From assembly GCF_947498175.1 (NCBI RefSeq), contig NZ_CANMJB010000010.1:1-55283 (forward strand): a stretch of DNA of 55,283 nucleotides, written 5' to 3'. This DNA is from an uncultured Algimonas sp. GTDB taxonomy: Bacteria > Pseudomonadota > Alphaproteobacteria > Caulobacterales > Maricaulaceae. Below, one piece after another: positions 9,504-18,330 of this stretch (positions are counted from its first letter, which is position 1; each line of letters begins with the position of its first letter). The notes under the pieces were generated by a model. It did no database searches and was not told the origin of the DNA. It was given only the letters and a program-made list of their open reading frames with translations. Position numbers and translations under genes: made by a program.

Positions 9504-11288
9504 TCAGTACACCCGCTTCTTAGGCTCAATATACTCAATCCCATCCGTCATCGTGTAATCATGCACGGGGCGGTAGTCGATCTTCACCGCATTCGCCCCG
9601 TCGTCATACCATGCCAGCGTGTGCTTCATCCATTGATCGTCGAGCCGGTCGGGATAGTCCTCATGCGCGTGGGCGCCGCGGCTTTCCTTGCGGTTGTCGG
9701 CTGAGGCGATGGTGACGCGGGCCTGGGCGACGAGGTTGTCGAGTTCGAGCGTTTCCATCAGGTCGGTGTTCCAGACCATGGTCTTGTCGGAGACGGAGAC
9801 GTCGGCGAGCGTGTCGGCGACCGTTTTCACCTTTTCCACGCCTTCGGCCAGGCTCTCTTCCGTGCGGAAGACGGCGCAATGTTCCTGCATCGCCTTTTGC
9901 AGGGCGAGGCGGATTTCGGCGGTGCCTTGGGTCCCGGCGGCGGCCTTGAAACGCTCCAGCCGGGTGATGGAGTGTTCGCCCGCATTGGCGGCGAGCGGGG
10001 TGGTGTCGGCGCCGGCCGTCAGGACCTCGCCGCAGCGCAAGCCCGCCGCGCGGCCGAACACGACCAAGTCGATCAGGCTGTTGGAGCCGAGGCGGTTTGC
10101 GCCGTGGACGCTGACGCAGGCGGCTTCGCCCACCGCCATCAGCCCGGGGACCACATGGTCGGGATCGCCGTCCTTCAGCGTCACGACTTCGCCGTGATAA
10201 TTGGTCGGGATGCCGCCCATATTATAGTGGCAGGTCGGCAGGACGGGGATCGGTTCCTTGGTCACGTCGACGCCGGCGAAGATTTTCGCCGTCTCGGAAA
10301 TGCCGGGCAGGCGCTCGGCCAGCACGGCCGGGTCGAGATGGTCGAGATGCAGGTAAATATGGTCCTTGTTCGGGCCGACGCCGCGCCCTTCGCGGATCTC
10401 GATGGTCATGGCGCGGGAGACGACGTCGCGACTGGCGAGGTCTTTGGCCGACGGCGCGTAGCGTTCCATGAAGCGTTCGCCCTCCGAATTGGTGAGGTAG
10501 CCCCCTTCCCCGCGCGAACCTTCGGTGATGAGGCAGCCCGCGCCGTAAATGCCGGTCGGGTGGAACTGGATGAACTCCATGTCCTGCAGAGGCAGGCCGG
10601 CGCGCAGCACCATGGCATTGCCGTCGCCCGTGCAGGTATGCGCCGACGTGGCCGAGAAGAAAACGCGGCCATAGCCGCCGGTGGCGAGGATCACGGTCTG
10701 CGCCTTGAAGCGGTGCAGCGTGCCGTCATCGAGCTTCCACGCCGTGATGCCGCGACACTTGCCATCTTCCATGATCAGGTCGAGGGCGAAATATTCGATG
10801 AAGAATTCCGTGCCGCGCCGCAGCGACTGGCCGTAGAGCGTGTGCAGCATGGCGTGGCCGGTCCGGTCGGCGGCGGCGCAGGTGCGCTGCGCTTCCGGGC
10901 CCTGACCCATATTCTGCATCATGCCGCCAAAGGGGCGCTGATAGATCTTGCCTTCGTCCGTGCGCGAGAACGGCATGCCCCAATGTTCGAGCTCATACAC
11001 CGCGTCGGGCGCGTTGCGGCAGAGATACTCGATCGAGTCCTGGTCGCCGAGCCAGTCCGAGCCCTTGACCGTGTCGTACATGTGCCAGCGCCAGTCATCG
11101 TCGCTCATATTGCCGAGCGACGCCGCGATGCCGCCTTGGGCCGCGACCGTGTGGCTGCGCGTCGGGAAGACCTTGGTCACGCAGGCGGTCTTGAGGCCTT
11201 GCTGCGCCGCGCCGAGTGCTGCGCGCAGCCCGGAGCCGCCCGCGCCGACGACGACGACGTCATAGTCGTGATCGATGAAAGTGGTCAT
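9504..11288 (-). CDS. sdhA: Succinate dehydrogenase flavoprotein subunit
   Basis: The catalytic subunit of complex II, oxidising succinate to fumarate at the cytoplasmic membrane face. The 594-residue product has the FAD-binding [10 protein letters not shown], the covalent-FAD histidine segment [10 protein letters not shown], the [10 protein letters not shown] loop, [20 protein letters not shown], and a C-terminal [15 protein letters not shown] that precedes the stop. Length and motifs match typical alphaproteobacterial SdhA. It lies 9 bases after sdhD in an sdhCDA operon. The fourth gene, sdhB, does not follow; the next gene on this strand is an AT-rich lipoprotein gene. Confidence 0.97.
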   Translation of the reverse strand: MTTFIDHDYDVVVVGAGGSGLRAALGAAQQGLKTACVTKVFPTRSHTVAAQGGIAASLGNMSDDDWRWHMYDTVKGSDWLGDQDSIEYLCRNAPDAVYELEHWGMPFSRTDEGKIYQRPFGGMMQNMGQGPEAQRTCAAADRTGHAMLHTLYGQSLRRGTEFFIEYFALDLIMEDGKCRGITAWKLDDGTLHRFKAQTVILATGGYGRVFFSATSAHTCTGDGNAMVLRAGLPLQDMEFIQFHPTGIYGAGCLITEGSRGEGGYLTNSEGERFMERYAPSAKDLASRDVVSRAMTIEIREGRGVGPNKDHIYLHLDHLDPAVLAERLPGISETAKIFAGVDVTKEPIPVLPTCHYNMGGIPTNYHGEVVTLKDGDPDHVVPGLMAVGEAACVSVHGANRLGSNSLIDLVVFGRAAGLRCGEVLTAGADTTPLAANAGEHSITRLERFKAAAGTQGTAEIRLALQKAMQEHCAVFRTEESLAEGVEKVKTVADTLADVSVSDKTMVWNTDLMETLELDNLVAQARVTIASADNRKESRGAHAHEDYPDRLDDQWMKHTLAWYDDGANAVKIDYRPVHDYTMTDGIEYIEPKKRVY

Positions 11289-11297
11289 GAACCCGTC

Positions 11298-11642
11298 CTA
11301 GAAAAAAGCGGCGGCGACGAGACCCGCCACGCTGGCCAGCCACAAGATGAGGGCGACGGACTTGTTCTTCCAGAGGCCGAAACGCCGCAGCCCACCGTCG
11401 AAATAATCCATGATGACCTCGTCCATCTCCAGCTTGGCGTAGAGGATGGCCGCGCTCAGGAACGCGATCATGCCGACCGCGCCGAGCGGGCTGGACAGCC
11501 AGGCCGCGATGCCGGACGGCCCATCCGGCAGGGCCAGCATGACGGACAGGATCGCGAACGGCAGGCCGACGATCACGCCCCACCCGGCCAAGCCGTGCAT
11601 TTTGTGATGCTTCGTGCCGTGGGCGGCGGAATAGGCGCTCAT
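11298..11642 (-). CDS. sdhD: Succinate dehydrogenase membrane anchor subunit
   Basis: The 114-residue integral membrane protein has three hydrophobic segments (about residues 20-40, 50-70 and 95-113) and anchors SdhAB and binds quinone/heme with SdhC. It carries the alphaproteobacterial SdhD-type segment LEMDEVIMDYFDGGLRR near residue 71. Its ATG overlaps the sdhC stop (ATGA), and sdhA follows 9 bases after its stop, so the three are co-transcribed. A longer open frame reaching upstream exists but only reads through sdhC in another frame. Confidence 0.9.
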   Translation of the reverse strand: MSAYSAAHGTKHHKMHGLAGWGVIVGLPFAILSVMLALPDGPSGIAAWLSSPLGAVGMIAFLSAAILYAKLEMDEVIMDYFDGGLRRFGLWKNKSVALILWLASVAGLVAAAFF

Positions 11643-12025
11643 GCCAGCACTCCGATCGCGGTCAGGACCAGCGCGGCGACCAGCGCCAGCGCGATCATGC
11701 CGTAGGACAGCCCATTGTTGAACCGCGGTTCGAACATCTCGCCCTGGTTCCAGATCGCGTGGCGCAGCTGCGCCAGCGCCATGAAGATGAAGGAGAACAG
11801 GAAGACGAACAGCCCGATCGCGCCGAGCGGCGAGAATAGCAGGTCGCGCAGCGGAATGCTGTCGGAGAAGCCGAAGAAGACCAGCCAGACCGCGACCAGG
11901 ACCAGCGCGACGTAAGAGATGATCGCGCTCGCCCGGTGCAGGATCGAGCTCATCATCGCGCCGTGCCAGCGCCAGACCTGCAAATGCGGCGCCATGGGCC
12001 GCGGATCGTTCCATTCCGATGACAT
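11639..12025 (-). CDS. sdhC: Succinate dehydrogenase cytochrome b556 subunit
   Basis: The 128-residue membrane protein opens with the SdhC signature RPMAPHLQVWRW followed by SSILHRASAI (quinone-site Ser and Arg). It has three transmembrane helices (about 33-52, 65-87, 107-127) and a histidine in AQLRHAIWNQG that is the likely heme ligand. It is the first gene of the leftward sdhCDA operon; the promoter should lie in 12026-12317, shared divergently with the Rhs gene. Confidence 0.93.
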   Translation of the reverse strand: MSSEWNDPRPMAPHLQVWRWHGAMMSSILHRASAIISYVALVLVAVWLVFFGFSDSIPLRDLLFSPLGAIGLFVFLFSFIFMALAQLRHAIWNQGEMFEPRFNNGLSYGMIALALVAALVLTAIGVLA

Positions 12026-12317
12026 GGATGCTCCAGCCTGACGGCCCGCGCCGCGAGGGTCGCGCGCCGGCCTTGTTTCGTCCCCCGTCGCCCGGGGCTC
12101 AAGTGACTACGGATAATGGCCCGCCCCGGTTGCGACAAGGGAGGAAGCGGCGCGCGGACGGCTTTTGTTTGCGTTTGCGAGTGAGTCGCGGGGGTGGCGG
12201 GCTTGGACGGCGCGGATGCAAGCCGAGGCTGTGAATAACTTCTTGAAGGCGATATTTGCAACCCCAGGAAGAAAATGTTACCAGATAGCAATAATCCAAG
12301 CTGGGGAGCTTTCGTTC

Positions 12318-14792
12318 ATGCCGTCATCCGCCGCCATCCTCCGGTCTGCGAGTTTCGCCGTCACCGGTCTCGCCGTCGTTCTTGCCAGCCCCGCCTTCGC
12401 CCAGGACGCGGCGCAGCCTTACGGCCCGCCCGTGTCCCAAACGACCGAGCAGGGCACGACCACGCTCTCCCCCCGCGCGGACGGCTTCGACGTCACCTTC
12501 CAGGATCTGCGCGGCGTGACCACGCGCTACGCCTACGACGCGGCCGGCTTGCTCGCCAGCGAGACCGCGCCGGAGATCGGGCGCCTGCGCTTCGATCACG
12601 ACGACCAAGGCCGCCCGGTCCGCCGCGCGAGCGCCGACGGCCTCGTCGCCCGCGTCGAGTATGACGACAGCGGGCGATTACTGCGCAAGGCGTATCGGTC
12701 GGATGGCCCTCGGGGCATGGAGGACCGGATCGTCACCCGCTACGGCTATGACGTGTGCGAGAACGGCGCGGGCAAGCTCTGCCGGATCGTCCACAACGGC
12801 CACGTCACCCGCTTCGCCTATACGCCCGACGGACGCCTCGCCTCCAAGGCGGTGCGCCTGGCGGACGAGACCGATGTGGAGCGCCTGCGCTACGACTACG
12901 ATGCGGACGGGCGGCTGGATCGGATGCGCTATCCATCCGGCCTGGTCGTGCGCCACCACTATGACGCCGACGGGCGGCTCGTCCGCCTGACCGGCCACTA
13001 CGAGACGGGCGAAGACCGCGCCCGCTTTACCATTGCCCGGGACATCGCCTTCGACGCGGACGGACGCCTCTCGGGCTTCGTCCACGGCAACGGCGTGCGC
13101 ACGCGCCTGCGCCGAGGCGACGGCGGCGCGTTGTCGCGGATCACTCTGGCGAAGGACGGCACCGTGCTCGACCGGGCGGACCTCGCGCGCGACACGGATG
13201 GCCGCGTCACCGCCATCGACCGCCCCGACGACGTCCGCGACCGCCGCTTCGCCTACGATGCGGGCGGCCGCCTGGTGATGGAGACCACGGGCGACGGCAC
13301 GCCGACCGCCACGACCCGCATCGACTACGCCTACGACGCGGTGCACAACCGCACGTCGGCCACGCAGGGCACGGCCACGCGGCATTACACTTACGCGTCT
13401 GACAGCAACCGTCTGACCGCCATCGGGCGGCAGTCCGTGAGCTACGACGAACGTGGCAACCTTACTTCCGACCGCTCGCGCCGCCGCAGCTTCACCTACG
13501 ACGCGACCAACCGGATGGTCGCCTTCATGCGCGACGGCGAGCTGCGCGCCACCTACGACTATGACGCCCACGGCCGCCGCATCCGCAAGCGCCTGCACCG
13601 CCCGGACGCGGACGGCGTGCGATCCGTGCGCTTCGTCCATGACACGGACGGCCGCCTGGTCTCCGAAGTCTCCCGCCGCGACGACCGCGCCGCCGTCCAT
13701 GCGCGCGACCTGGTCTGGTTGGGCGGGCTGCCCCTGGCCCAAGTCGAGCGCAAAGTCCGCTCTGATGGCACGACACGGCAGGCGTCCGTCCTGTCGCTCC
13801 ACGCCGGTCACCTGGGCGAGCCCAGAGAGGCGAGAGACAAGAGCGGCACGGTCGTCTGGCGCTGGGAGGGCGATGCCTTCGGCCATGGCCCCGTGCGGCG
13901 CGACCCCGACGACGACGGCGTGAGCACCGAGGTCTCCTTGCGCTTCCCAGGCCAATACCACGACCGCGAAAGCGGGCTGTTCTACAACCACCACCGGGAC
14001 TACGATCCGAAGCTCGGACGCTACGTGCAAAGCGACCCGATCGGGCTAAAAGGCGGGGTCAACCGGTACGCCTATGTCAGCGGAGACCCGGTGAACTGGG
14101 TGGATCCCAACGGAATGAAACAATGCTGGTACACCTGGGCCGACCCGGACTCCGATGGTGGGGCTGGAACTTCCATCATTTTGACAAATTGCACTAGCAG
14201 CGTCGGCGGCGAAGATGGAGTTGCAGGCGGAGGCGGAGGCGGAGGTGGAATCGGAGTAGGCGGCGGAGCGCCCAACCCCGGACCCGTCTTCGGAGAGGGA
14301 GGCGGGGGCAACAATAATTTTGACCCATCAAAATCTATGTGCGTAAATCCAAGCACTAATCTACAATCAACGCTTGATGAAATCGCATCAAGAACATCAA
14401 ATGACGGAAATGAGCACGGGGCATTTTACTATACCAGAAATGGGAAAGTGTTTTCAACGCCGATTTTTACCTCTGGCCAACCCAACACAATCGACCCGTC
14501 AACCTATATTCCTCATCTACAACAACTATCATTGTCTGGCGCCACAATCATTTTTGCAATACATTCGCACCCGTACTTAAGAATTTTAGATTCACACACA
14601 AACACTTATAACCGTACATTTCTTTCTGCTGGAGATATAAGGCTGTTTACAAATCTTCCTAGATATAACATTAACGTAGAAAGAAATTTATACGCCGCTC
14701 TTGTCGGCCATCCAAATGGGGTTCGAATCGACAGTTTTTTCCAAATTGACCTTAATGCAAATCAAGTGAATAGGATAGACACATGCGATTGA
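12318..14792 (+). CDS. Rhs-repeat polymorphic toxin with C-terminal JAMM-like domain
   Basis: The 824-residue product begins with a Sec signal peptide (ending PAFAQDA), unlike PAAR-headed T6SS Rhs proteins. About 20 YD/Rhs repeats follow (for example RYDYDADGRLDRMRYP, YAYDAVHNRTSA), then the Rhs core end FPGQYHDRESGLFYNHHRDYDP and YVQSDPIGLKGGVNRYAY. After this boundary (about residue 600) comes a glycine-rich linker and a C-terminal tip with E699 in NEHGAF, H749-S-H751-P and S770-A-G-D773, i.e. an H-x-H...S-x-x-D zinc-protease pattern as in JAB/JAMM (DUF4329-like) toxin domains. The tip is far more AT-rich than the core. The start at 12318 is chosen for the signal peptide and the upstream GGGAG. 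An overlapping gene follows. Confidence 0.9.
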   Translation: MPSSAAILRSASFAVTGLAVVLASPAFAQDAAQPYGPPVSQTTEQGTTTLSPRADGFDVTFQDLRGVTTRYAYDAAGLLASETAPEIGRLRFDHDDQGRPVRRASADGLVARVEYDDSGRLLRKAYRSDGPRGMEDRIVTRYGYDVCENGAGKLCRIVHNGHVTRFAYTPDGRLASKAVRLADETDVERLRYDYDADGRLDRMRYPSGLVVRHHYDADGRLVRLTGHYETGEDRARFTIARDIAFDADGRLSGFVHGNGVRTRLRRGDGGALSRITLAKDGTVLDRADLARDTDGRVTAIDRPDDVRDRRFAYDAGGRLVMETTGDGTPTATTRIDYAYDAVHNRTSATQGTATRHYTYASDSNRLTAIGRQSVSYDERGNLTSDRSRRRSFTYDATNRMVAFMRDGELRATYDYDAHGRRIRKRLHRPDADGVRSVRFVHDTDGRLVSEVSRRDDRAAVHARDLVWLGGLPLAQVERKVRSDGTTRQASVLSLHAGHLGEPREARDKSGTVVWRWEGDAFGHGPVRRDPDDDGVSTEVSLRFPGQYHDRESGLFYNHHRDYDPKLGRYVQSDPIGLKGGVNRYAYVSGDPVNWVDPNGMKQCWYTWADPDSDGGAGTSIILTNCTSSVGGEDGVAGGGGGGGGIGVGGGAPNPGPVFGEGGGGNNNFDPSKSMCVNPSTNLQSTLDEIASRTSNDGNEHGAFYYTRNGKVFSTPIFTSGQPNTIDPSTYIPHLQQLSLSGATIIFAIHSHPYLRILDSHTNTYNRTFLSAGDIRLFTNLPRYNINVERNLYAALVGHPNGVRIDSFFQIDLNANQVNRIDTCD

Positions 14793-15184
14793 TATATATG
14801 ATTTTGATTTTAGTTTTATTAGGGCATAACATCAGCTCTAACGGCAAAGAATCGAACTCTTCTTTCTTAACTGAGTTTAACTACACTTTTAACGTTTCCT
14901 GCGCTCAAAGTACATATATAATTAAAGGAGTTATAAAAAACACCCCTCAGGAGAAAGCATATATAATAAAAAGTATTTACAAGGATTCGGTAAAAATACG
15001 CACTAAAAACCACAAGCTACACAAACAACTATTATCGGGGATTAAACTGGAGGAGCTTCCTCTGTTTTTTTGCGATATATCTGACCTATCTGTCAAATTC
15101 ACCAAGCCTTTAACTCTGATTGATGGGAGCCACATGTCCGCTTTGTATGTTTATGAAGATAATATAATACCATTAATGGAATAG
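14783..15184 (+). CDS. Putative immunity protein for the Rhs tip
   Basis: The ATG lies inside the last codons of the Rhs gene (10-base overlap), the usual toxin-immunity layout. The 133-residue product has an N-terminal hydrophobic segment (MRLIYMILILVLLGHNISS), so it is exported or membrane-anchored, followed by a Lys- and Ser-rich beta-like body with two cysteines (NVSCAQ and FFCDIS). Base composition is very AT-rich, matching the toxin tip. I recognise no family; the immunity role is inferred from position, size and composition. Confidence 0.7.
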   Translation: MRLIYMILILVLLGHNISSNGKESNSSFLTEFNYTFNVSCAQSTYIIKGVIKNTPQEKAYIIKSIYKDSVKIRTKNHKLHKQLLSGIKLEELPLFFCDISDLSVKFTKPLTLIDGSHMSALYVYEDNIIPLME

Positions 15185-15551
15185 TCCCTTTAAAAAATCA
15201 ACATATTTATTGCATTCTTAGGGTGGGGCAGGAGTTTACTATGGCTCACTTCCAATCGGTGGGGCTATCAAGTTATAATTAAGTTCAACTCTCATACCTG
15301 CGTAGAATGATCAAAAAAACTGTCATAGCAAGCTTTGTGGTTGCTCTCAGTCTAAGCTTTTTTTCAAACTTTGAATGAGCCTAGCATTATGAACTTTTCG
15401 AACATATTTTTCGTCTGAGCAACAGGATCATACTTTCTGCTGAAAGAAGGCCTTGGATTTAACGATGGTAAGTATCTCTTCAAAGTTAACCTTAAGCTTC
15501 CCTTAGTGTTACATATGACTTATATTGTTCTTATCATAATGGCCGCCACAT
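15185..15551 (+). pseudogene. AT-rich stretch with decayed coding fragments
   Basis: About 370 bases without an intact gene. From 15307 an open frame encodes MIKKTVIASFVVALSLSFF and stops after 23 codons, which looks like a signal peptide cut from its gene. A second frame (about 15430-15571) encodes FLLKEGLGFNDGKYLFKVN and a hydrophobic LVLHMTYIVLIIMA segment without a start. These are plausibly remains of earlier toxin or immunity genes between the two Rhs tips. Confidence 0.45.
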
Positions 15552-15584
15552 TTGACTTCTTTTCTCTATAATATTATTTATATC

Positions 15585-15851
15585 CGCACCGACTATGCCT
15601 ATGACGCGGTGCACAACCGCACGTCGGCCACGCGCCGCTACATCTACGCGTCTGATAGCAACCGTCTCACCGCCATCGGGCGGCAGGGCGTGAGCTACGA
15701 CGCACGCGGCAACCTGACCTCCGATCGCTCAGGCCGCCGGTCCTTAGAAGCGGTCTCCGCAGTGGTTTTCTTAGTTGAAGGCCTCGTGTACTATTCAGGA
15801 AATGTTGACTTACCAAATACAGGCAAACGATGTCCAATCGTAACCCCATAA
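15585..15851 (+). pseudogene. Displaced Rhs tip fragment
   Basis: 15585-15745 encodes TDYAYDAVHNRTSA, IYASDSNRLTAIGRQGVSYD and ARGNLTSDRSGRRS, nearly identical in DNA to the Rhs repeats at about 13321-13490 of the intact gene, with one in-frame loss of 15 bases at a GCCACG direct repeat. After it the frame runs into an unrelated AT-richer tail (SLEAVSAVVFLVEG...GKRCPIVTP) that may be the end of a different toxin. No signal peptide or Rhs core is present, so it is a silent displaced tip cassette, not a functional gene. Confidence 0.8.
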
Positions 15852-16102
15852 AAAGGAAAGCGTATGTCGTGCTTGCGGTTCAACTGACATTATTCTATGT
15901 GTCACTACTATGTTATGAGTGGTTTACCAGGAACCAGTGGAACGGCCTAGACCCCCAATTTGGAGTAGTCGCATTGTTAAGCTTAAGTGTTTTGTTGACT
16001 GGATTTTACGGACTATTAACATCAGTTTCTTCGAGGCCTCCATGGTGGGTGGCATCGTGTTTTGCAATTCTGCCACTGGCGCTCACTCTGTTTTGGAAAT
16101 GA
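15830..16102 (+). CDS. Small membrane protein, likely immunity gene of the displaced Rhs tip
   Basis: The start codon overlaps the end of the displaced Rhs fragment by 22 bases, mirroring the intact toxin/immunity junction. The 90-residue product has a short basic N-terminus and three hydrophobic segments (about residues 11-28, 43-64 and 71-88), so it is an inner-membrane protein. No family is recognised. A multi-pass immunity protein would suggest its toxin acts at the membrane or periplasm; this is inference from position. Confidence 0.65.
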   Translation: MSNRNPIKRKAYVVLAVQLTLFYVSLLCYEWFTRNQWNGLDPQFGVVALLSLSVLLTGFYGLLTSVSSRPPWWVASCFAILPLALTLFWK

Positions 16103-16277
16103 AATGAGGTAAATGACGGTAGACCGGTGAGTTTTTATTTTGTGAATCGACATTATCACAAGAAGGCGTTGCATTCTTGTGAAAGACAGAGATATAAAGT
16201 AGTCATTCTATGTATACATGCCGATTATGAAAACTCGTTTGGCGAATTATCTGATAAATCTCTGTCGTAAGTGACAC

Positions 16278-16637
16278 TCAAGCCGCGATCAACCGATCCA
16301 CTTCGTCTACCAATTGCCGCAGATGCACCGGTTTGCTCAGCACGGTCTGCTCCGAGGCGCGTTCGTCGCTCATGGCGACGGCGGCGAAGCCGGTGATGAA
16401 CATGACCTTGATTCCGGGCGACAGGGTTTCGGCCTGTTTGGCGAGTTCGATGCCGTCCAGGCCCGGCATCATGATGTCGGTCAGGAGCAGGTCGAAGGCG
16501 CCGTCGGCGAATTTCAGGGCGCGCAGGGCGCGTTCGCCGTCGGAGCAGGCAATGACGTTGTGCCCGGCTTTTTCGAGAGCCTTTTCGAAGAAACGGCGCA
16601 TGTCCGCATCGTCTTCGGCATAGAGGATTGTGGCCAT
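16278..16637 (-). CDS. cpdR: CpdR-type single-domain response regulator
   Basis: A 119-residue stand-alone receiver domain. It has the acidic pocket AEDDADMRRF, phospho-acceptor D54 in LLLTDIMMPGLDGIELA, the strand IKVMFITGFAAVAM with the conserved Thr, and the lysine in VLSKPVHLRQLV. The GFAAVA stretch and the ALEKAGH opening are typical of CpdR, which in Caulobacter is phosphorylated by the CckA-ChpT relay and, when unphosphorylated, recruits substrates to ClpXP at the cell pole. It diverges from the N-formylglutamate amidohydrolase gene. The receiver call is certain; CpdR identity is strong by sequence likeness. Confidence 0.9.
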   Translation of the reverse strand: MATILYAEDDADMRRFFEKALEKAGHNVIACSDGERALRALKFADGAFDLLLTDIMMPGLDGIELAKQAETLSPGIKVMFITGFAAVAMSDERASEQTVLSKPVHLRQLVDEVDRLIAA

Positions 16638-16788
16638 GACATTGTGTCCCGGGCGGTTGATCTGTGCTGCAGTCAGAGGCCAAAGGCTGCGATCTGCCCT
16701 GCCATCCTAGCAGCATTCGTGCCTGATGTGACAGGTGCGACTTAAAAAACCCTGACCAAGGCGTACCGATCGGCTAGGATAACCGTTC

Positions 16789-17685
16789 ATGCGGCCTTTC
16801 ACCCCTAAAGACGCGCCAGTCAGCCCGGCGGAACGCCAGAGCCTCGCCCGGCTCGATCCGGGCCATTGGGTGGACCGGCCCGATGTCTGGCGCGCGGGTG
16901 TAGTCTTCGCCTCGCCCCATTCTGGCCGGATCTACCCCCGGCCGTTCCGCGAAGCGTCCTGCCTGTCCACGGCGCAGCTGCGCCGCAACGAGGACATGTT
17001 CGTGGACCGGCTGTTTTCCGGCGCGGTCGCCGCGGGAGCACCGCTGCTGCGCGCGCGGTTCCCGCGCTGCTATGTCGATGTCAATCGGGCACCCGACGAA
17101 TTGCCGCAAGGCTGGTCGGATGTCCCGATCCGGGAAACGCCGCGCGCCCAGGCCGGTATCGGCGTGGTGCCGACCCATATCGGCGAGCGCGCCCCGATCT
17201 ACCGCCAGGAACCGAGCCGGGCCGATGCTGCAGCGCGCCTGAAACGGCTCTACTACCCCTACCATAACGCGCTCTCAATGTTGATCGCGGAGGCGCAGAC
17301 GCATTTCGGGCAGGCCTTGCTGATCGATTGCCACTCCATGCCGGGCTTCGCGCCGATGGGGTCGCGCCGGCCGGATATCGTGCTGGGCGACCGGTTCGGA
17401 CGGTCCTGCAACGCGGAAACGATCTTCGTCCTGCGCGACGCATTCCAGGCGGAGGGTTTTTCCGTCGCGCTCAACTACCCTTATGCGGGCGGTTACGTGA
17501 CCGAGCATTACGGCAAGCCGGAGGACGGGATCGAAGTGATCCAGGTCGAAATCAATCGAGATCTCTACCTCAACCCTGTCACGCTGGCGCCCAAGCGCGG
17601 TTATGAGGGCGTGGCGGCGAAGGTCGGCCGGATCGTGCGTTGCATTGTGGACGGCCGACGTCCTCACGCTCTAGCTGCGCAATAA
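16789..17685 (+). CDS. N-formylglutamate amidohydrolase family protein
   Basis: A zinc hydrolase of the HutG-like family that removes formate from N-formylglutamate, or a related N-acyl amino acid deacylase. The 298-residue product shows FASPHSGRIYP, RNEDMFVDRL, RCYVDVNRAPDELP, LIDCHSMPG and a C-terminal VIQVEINRDLYL, the conserved His/Asp/Glu metal and active-site positions of the family. There are no hut genes nearby. It is followed at 180 bases by an XRE regulator gene. Confidence 0.88.
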   Translation: MRPFTPKDAPVSPAERQSLARLDPGHWVDRPDVWRAGVVFASPHSGRIYPRPFREASCLSTAQLRRNEDMFVDRLFSGAVAAGAPLLRARFPRCYVDVNRAPDELPQGWSDVPIRETPRAQAGIGVVPTHIGERAPIYRQEPSRADAAARLKRLYYPYHNALSMLIAEAQTHFGQALLIDCHSMPGFAPMGSRRPDIVLGDRFGRSCNAETIFVLRDAFQAEGFSVALNYPYAGGYVTEHYGKPEDGIEVIQVEINRDLYLNPVTLAPKRGYEGVAAKVGRIVRCIVDGRRPHALAAQ

Positions 17686-17865
17686 ACGGCCGCAACGCTC
17701 TTCATTGTTCGATTCCCGCACATTGGACGGAGGCTGAGATACCGTCTCGCGACGTCAGGCGAGCGGTTCGGGCCGAAACACTCCCGCTCCAGGCGAACAA
17801 CCCTGACGGGGCTGGCACGGCATTTGCTCTCTTGTGAGGCGAGACGTTTTGAAAGGACACGCCCC

Positions 17866-18267
17866 ATGACCAGCGACATCGACCTCTTCGTCGGCAAACG
17901 CCTGCGCCGCCGCCGCCGCCTGCTCGGCCTGACCCAGCAGGCGCTGGCCGAACAGGTCGGCATCCGGTTCCAGCAAATCCAGAAATATGAATGCGGCGCC
18001 AACCGCGTGTCGGCCGCGCGCCTGTTCGAACTGTCCGAAGCCCTGTCCGTGCCGGTGCAGTATTTCTACGAAGGCCTGTCGGACCGCGACCCGTTCGGGT
18101 GCGAGGATCCGGCGCATATCGCCTCGGACGTGCTGTCGAAGAAGGAGACGATGGATCTGGTGCGCGCCTATTATGCCATGGGCGAAGGTCCGCGCAAACA
18201 TCTGCTGGACCTGGCCAAGTCGCTTGAAGCGGCGACCAAGCCGGCCTTGCGCCTGGTCGTGCCATAG
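17866..18267 (+). CDS. XRE-family transcriptional regulator (PraR/PhrR type)
   Basis: The 133-residue protein has an N-terminal helix-turn-helix (about residues 8-65): VGKRLRRRRRLLGLTQQALA, then GIRFQQIQKYECGANRVSAARL and the PVQYFYEGL ending, the pattern of the small alphaproteobacterial regulators PraR and PhrR. The C-terminal half is helical (KETMDLVRAYYAMGEG...HLLDLAKSL). The ATG at 17866 follows GAAAGGA; a longer in-frame opening starting at 17824 lacks such support. The target is unknown. Confidence 0.88.
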   Translation: MTSDIDLFVGKRLRRRRRLLGLTQQALAEQVGIRFQQIQKYECGANRVSAARLFELSEALSVPVQYFYEGLSDRDPFGCEDPAHIASDVLSKKETMDLVRAYYAMGEGPRKHLLDLAKSLEAATKPALRLVVP

Positions 18268-18330
18268 ATTCCTAACTGGACGCTTTCCCGTCCGCTTGCG
18301 CCGTGCGGCGCCAGCCCCTAGTCGGCGGCC

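Noticed and set aside
9879-11705. Plus-strand open frame of about 600 codons opposite sdhA
   Set aside because: It is the antisense shadow of sdhA; no start context or protein motif.
12678-14030. Minus-strand open frame of 450 codons inside the Rhs gene
   Set aside because: Antisense of the YD repeats; Val/Ala/Arg-rich without domain features.
14700-14735. GGTTCGAATC resembling a tRNA T-loop
   Set aside because: It lies inside the Rhs tip coding frame and no cloverleaf can be built around it.
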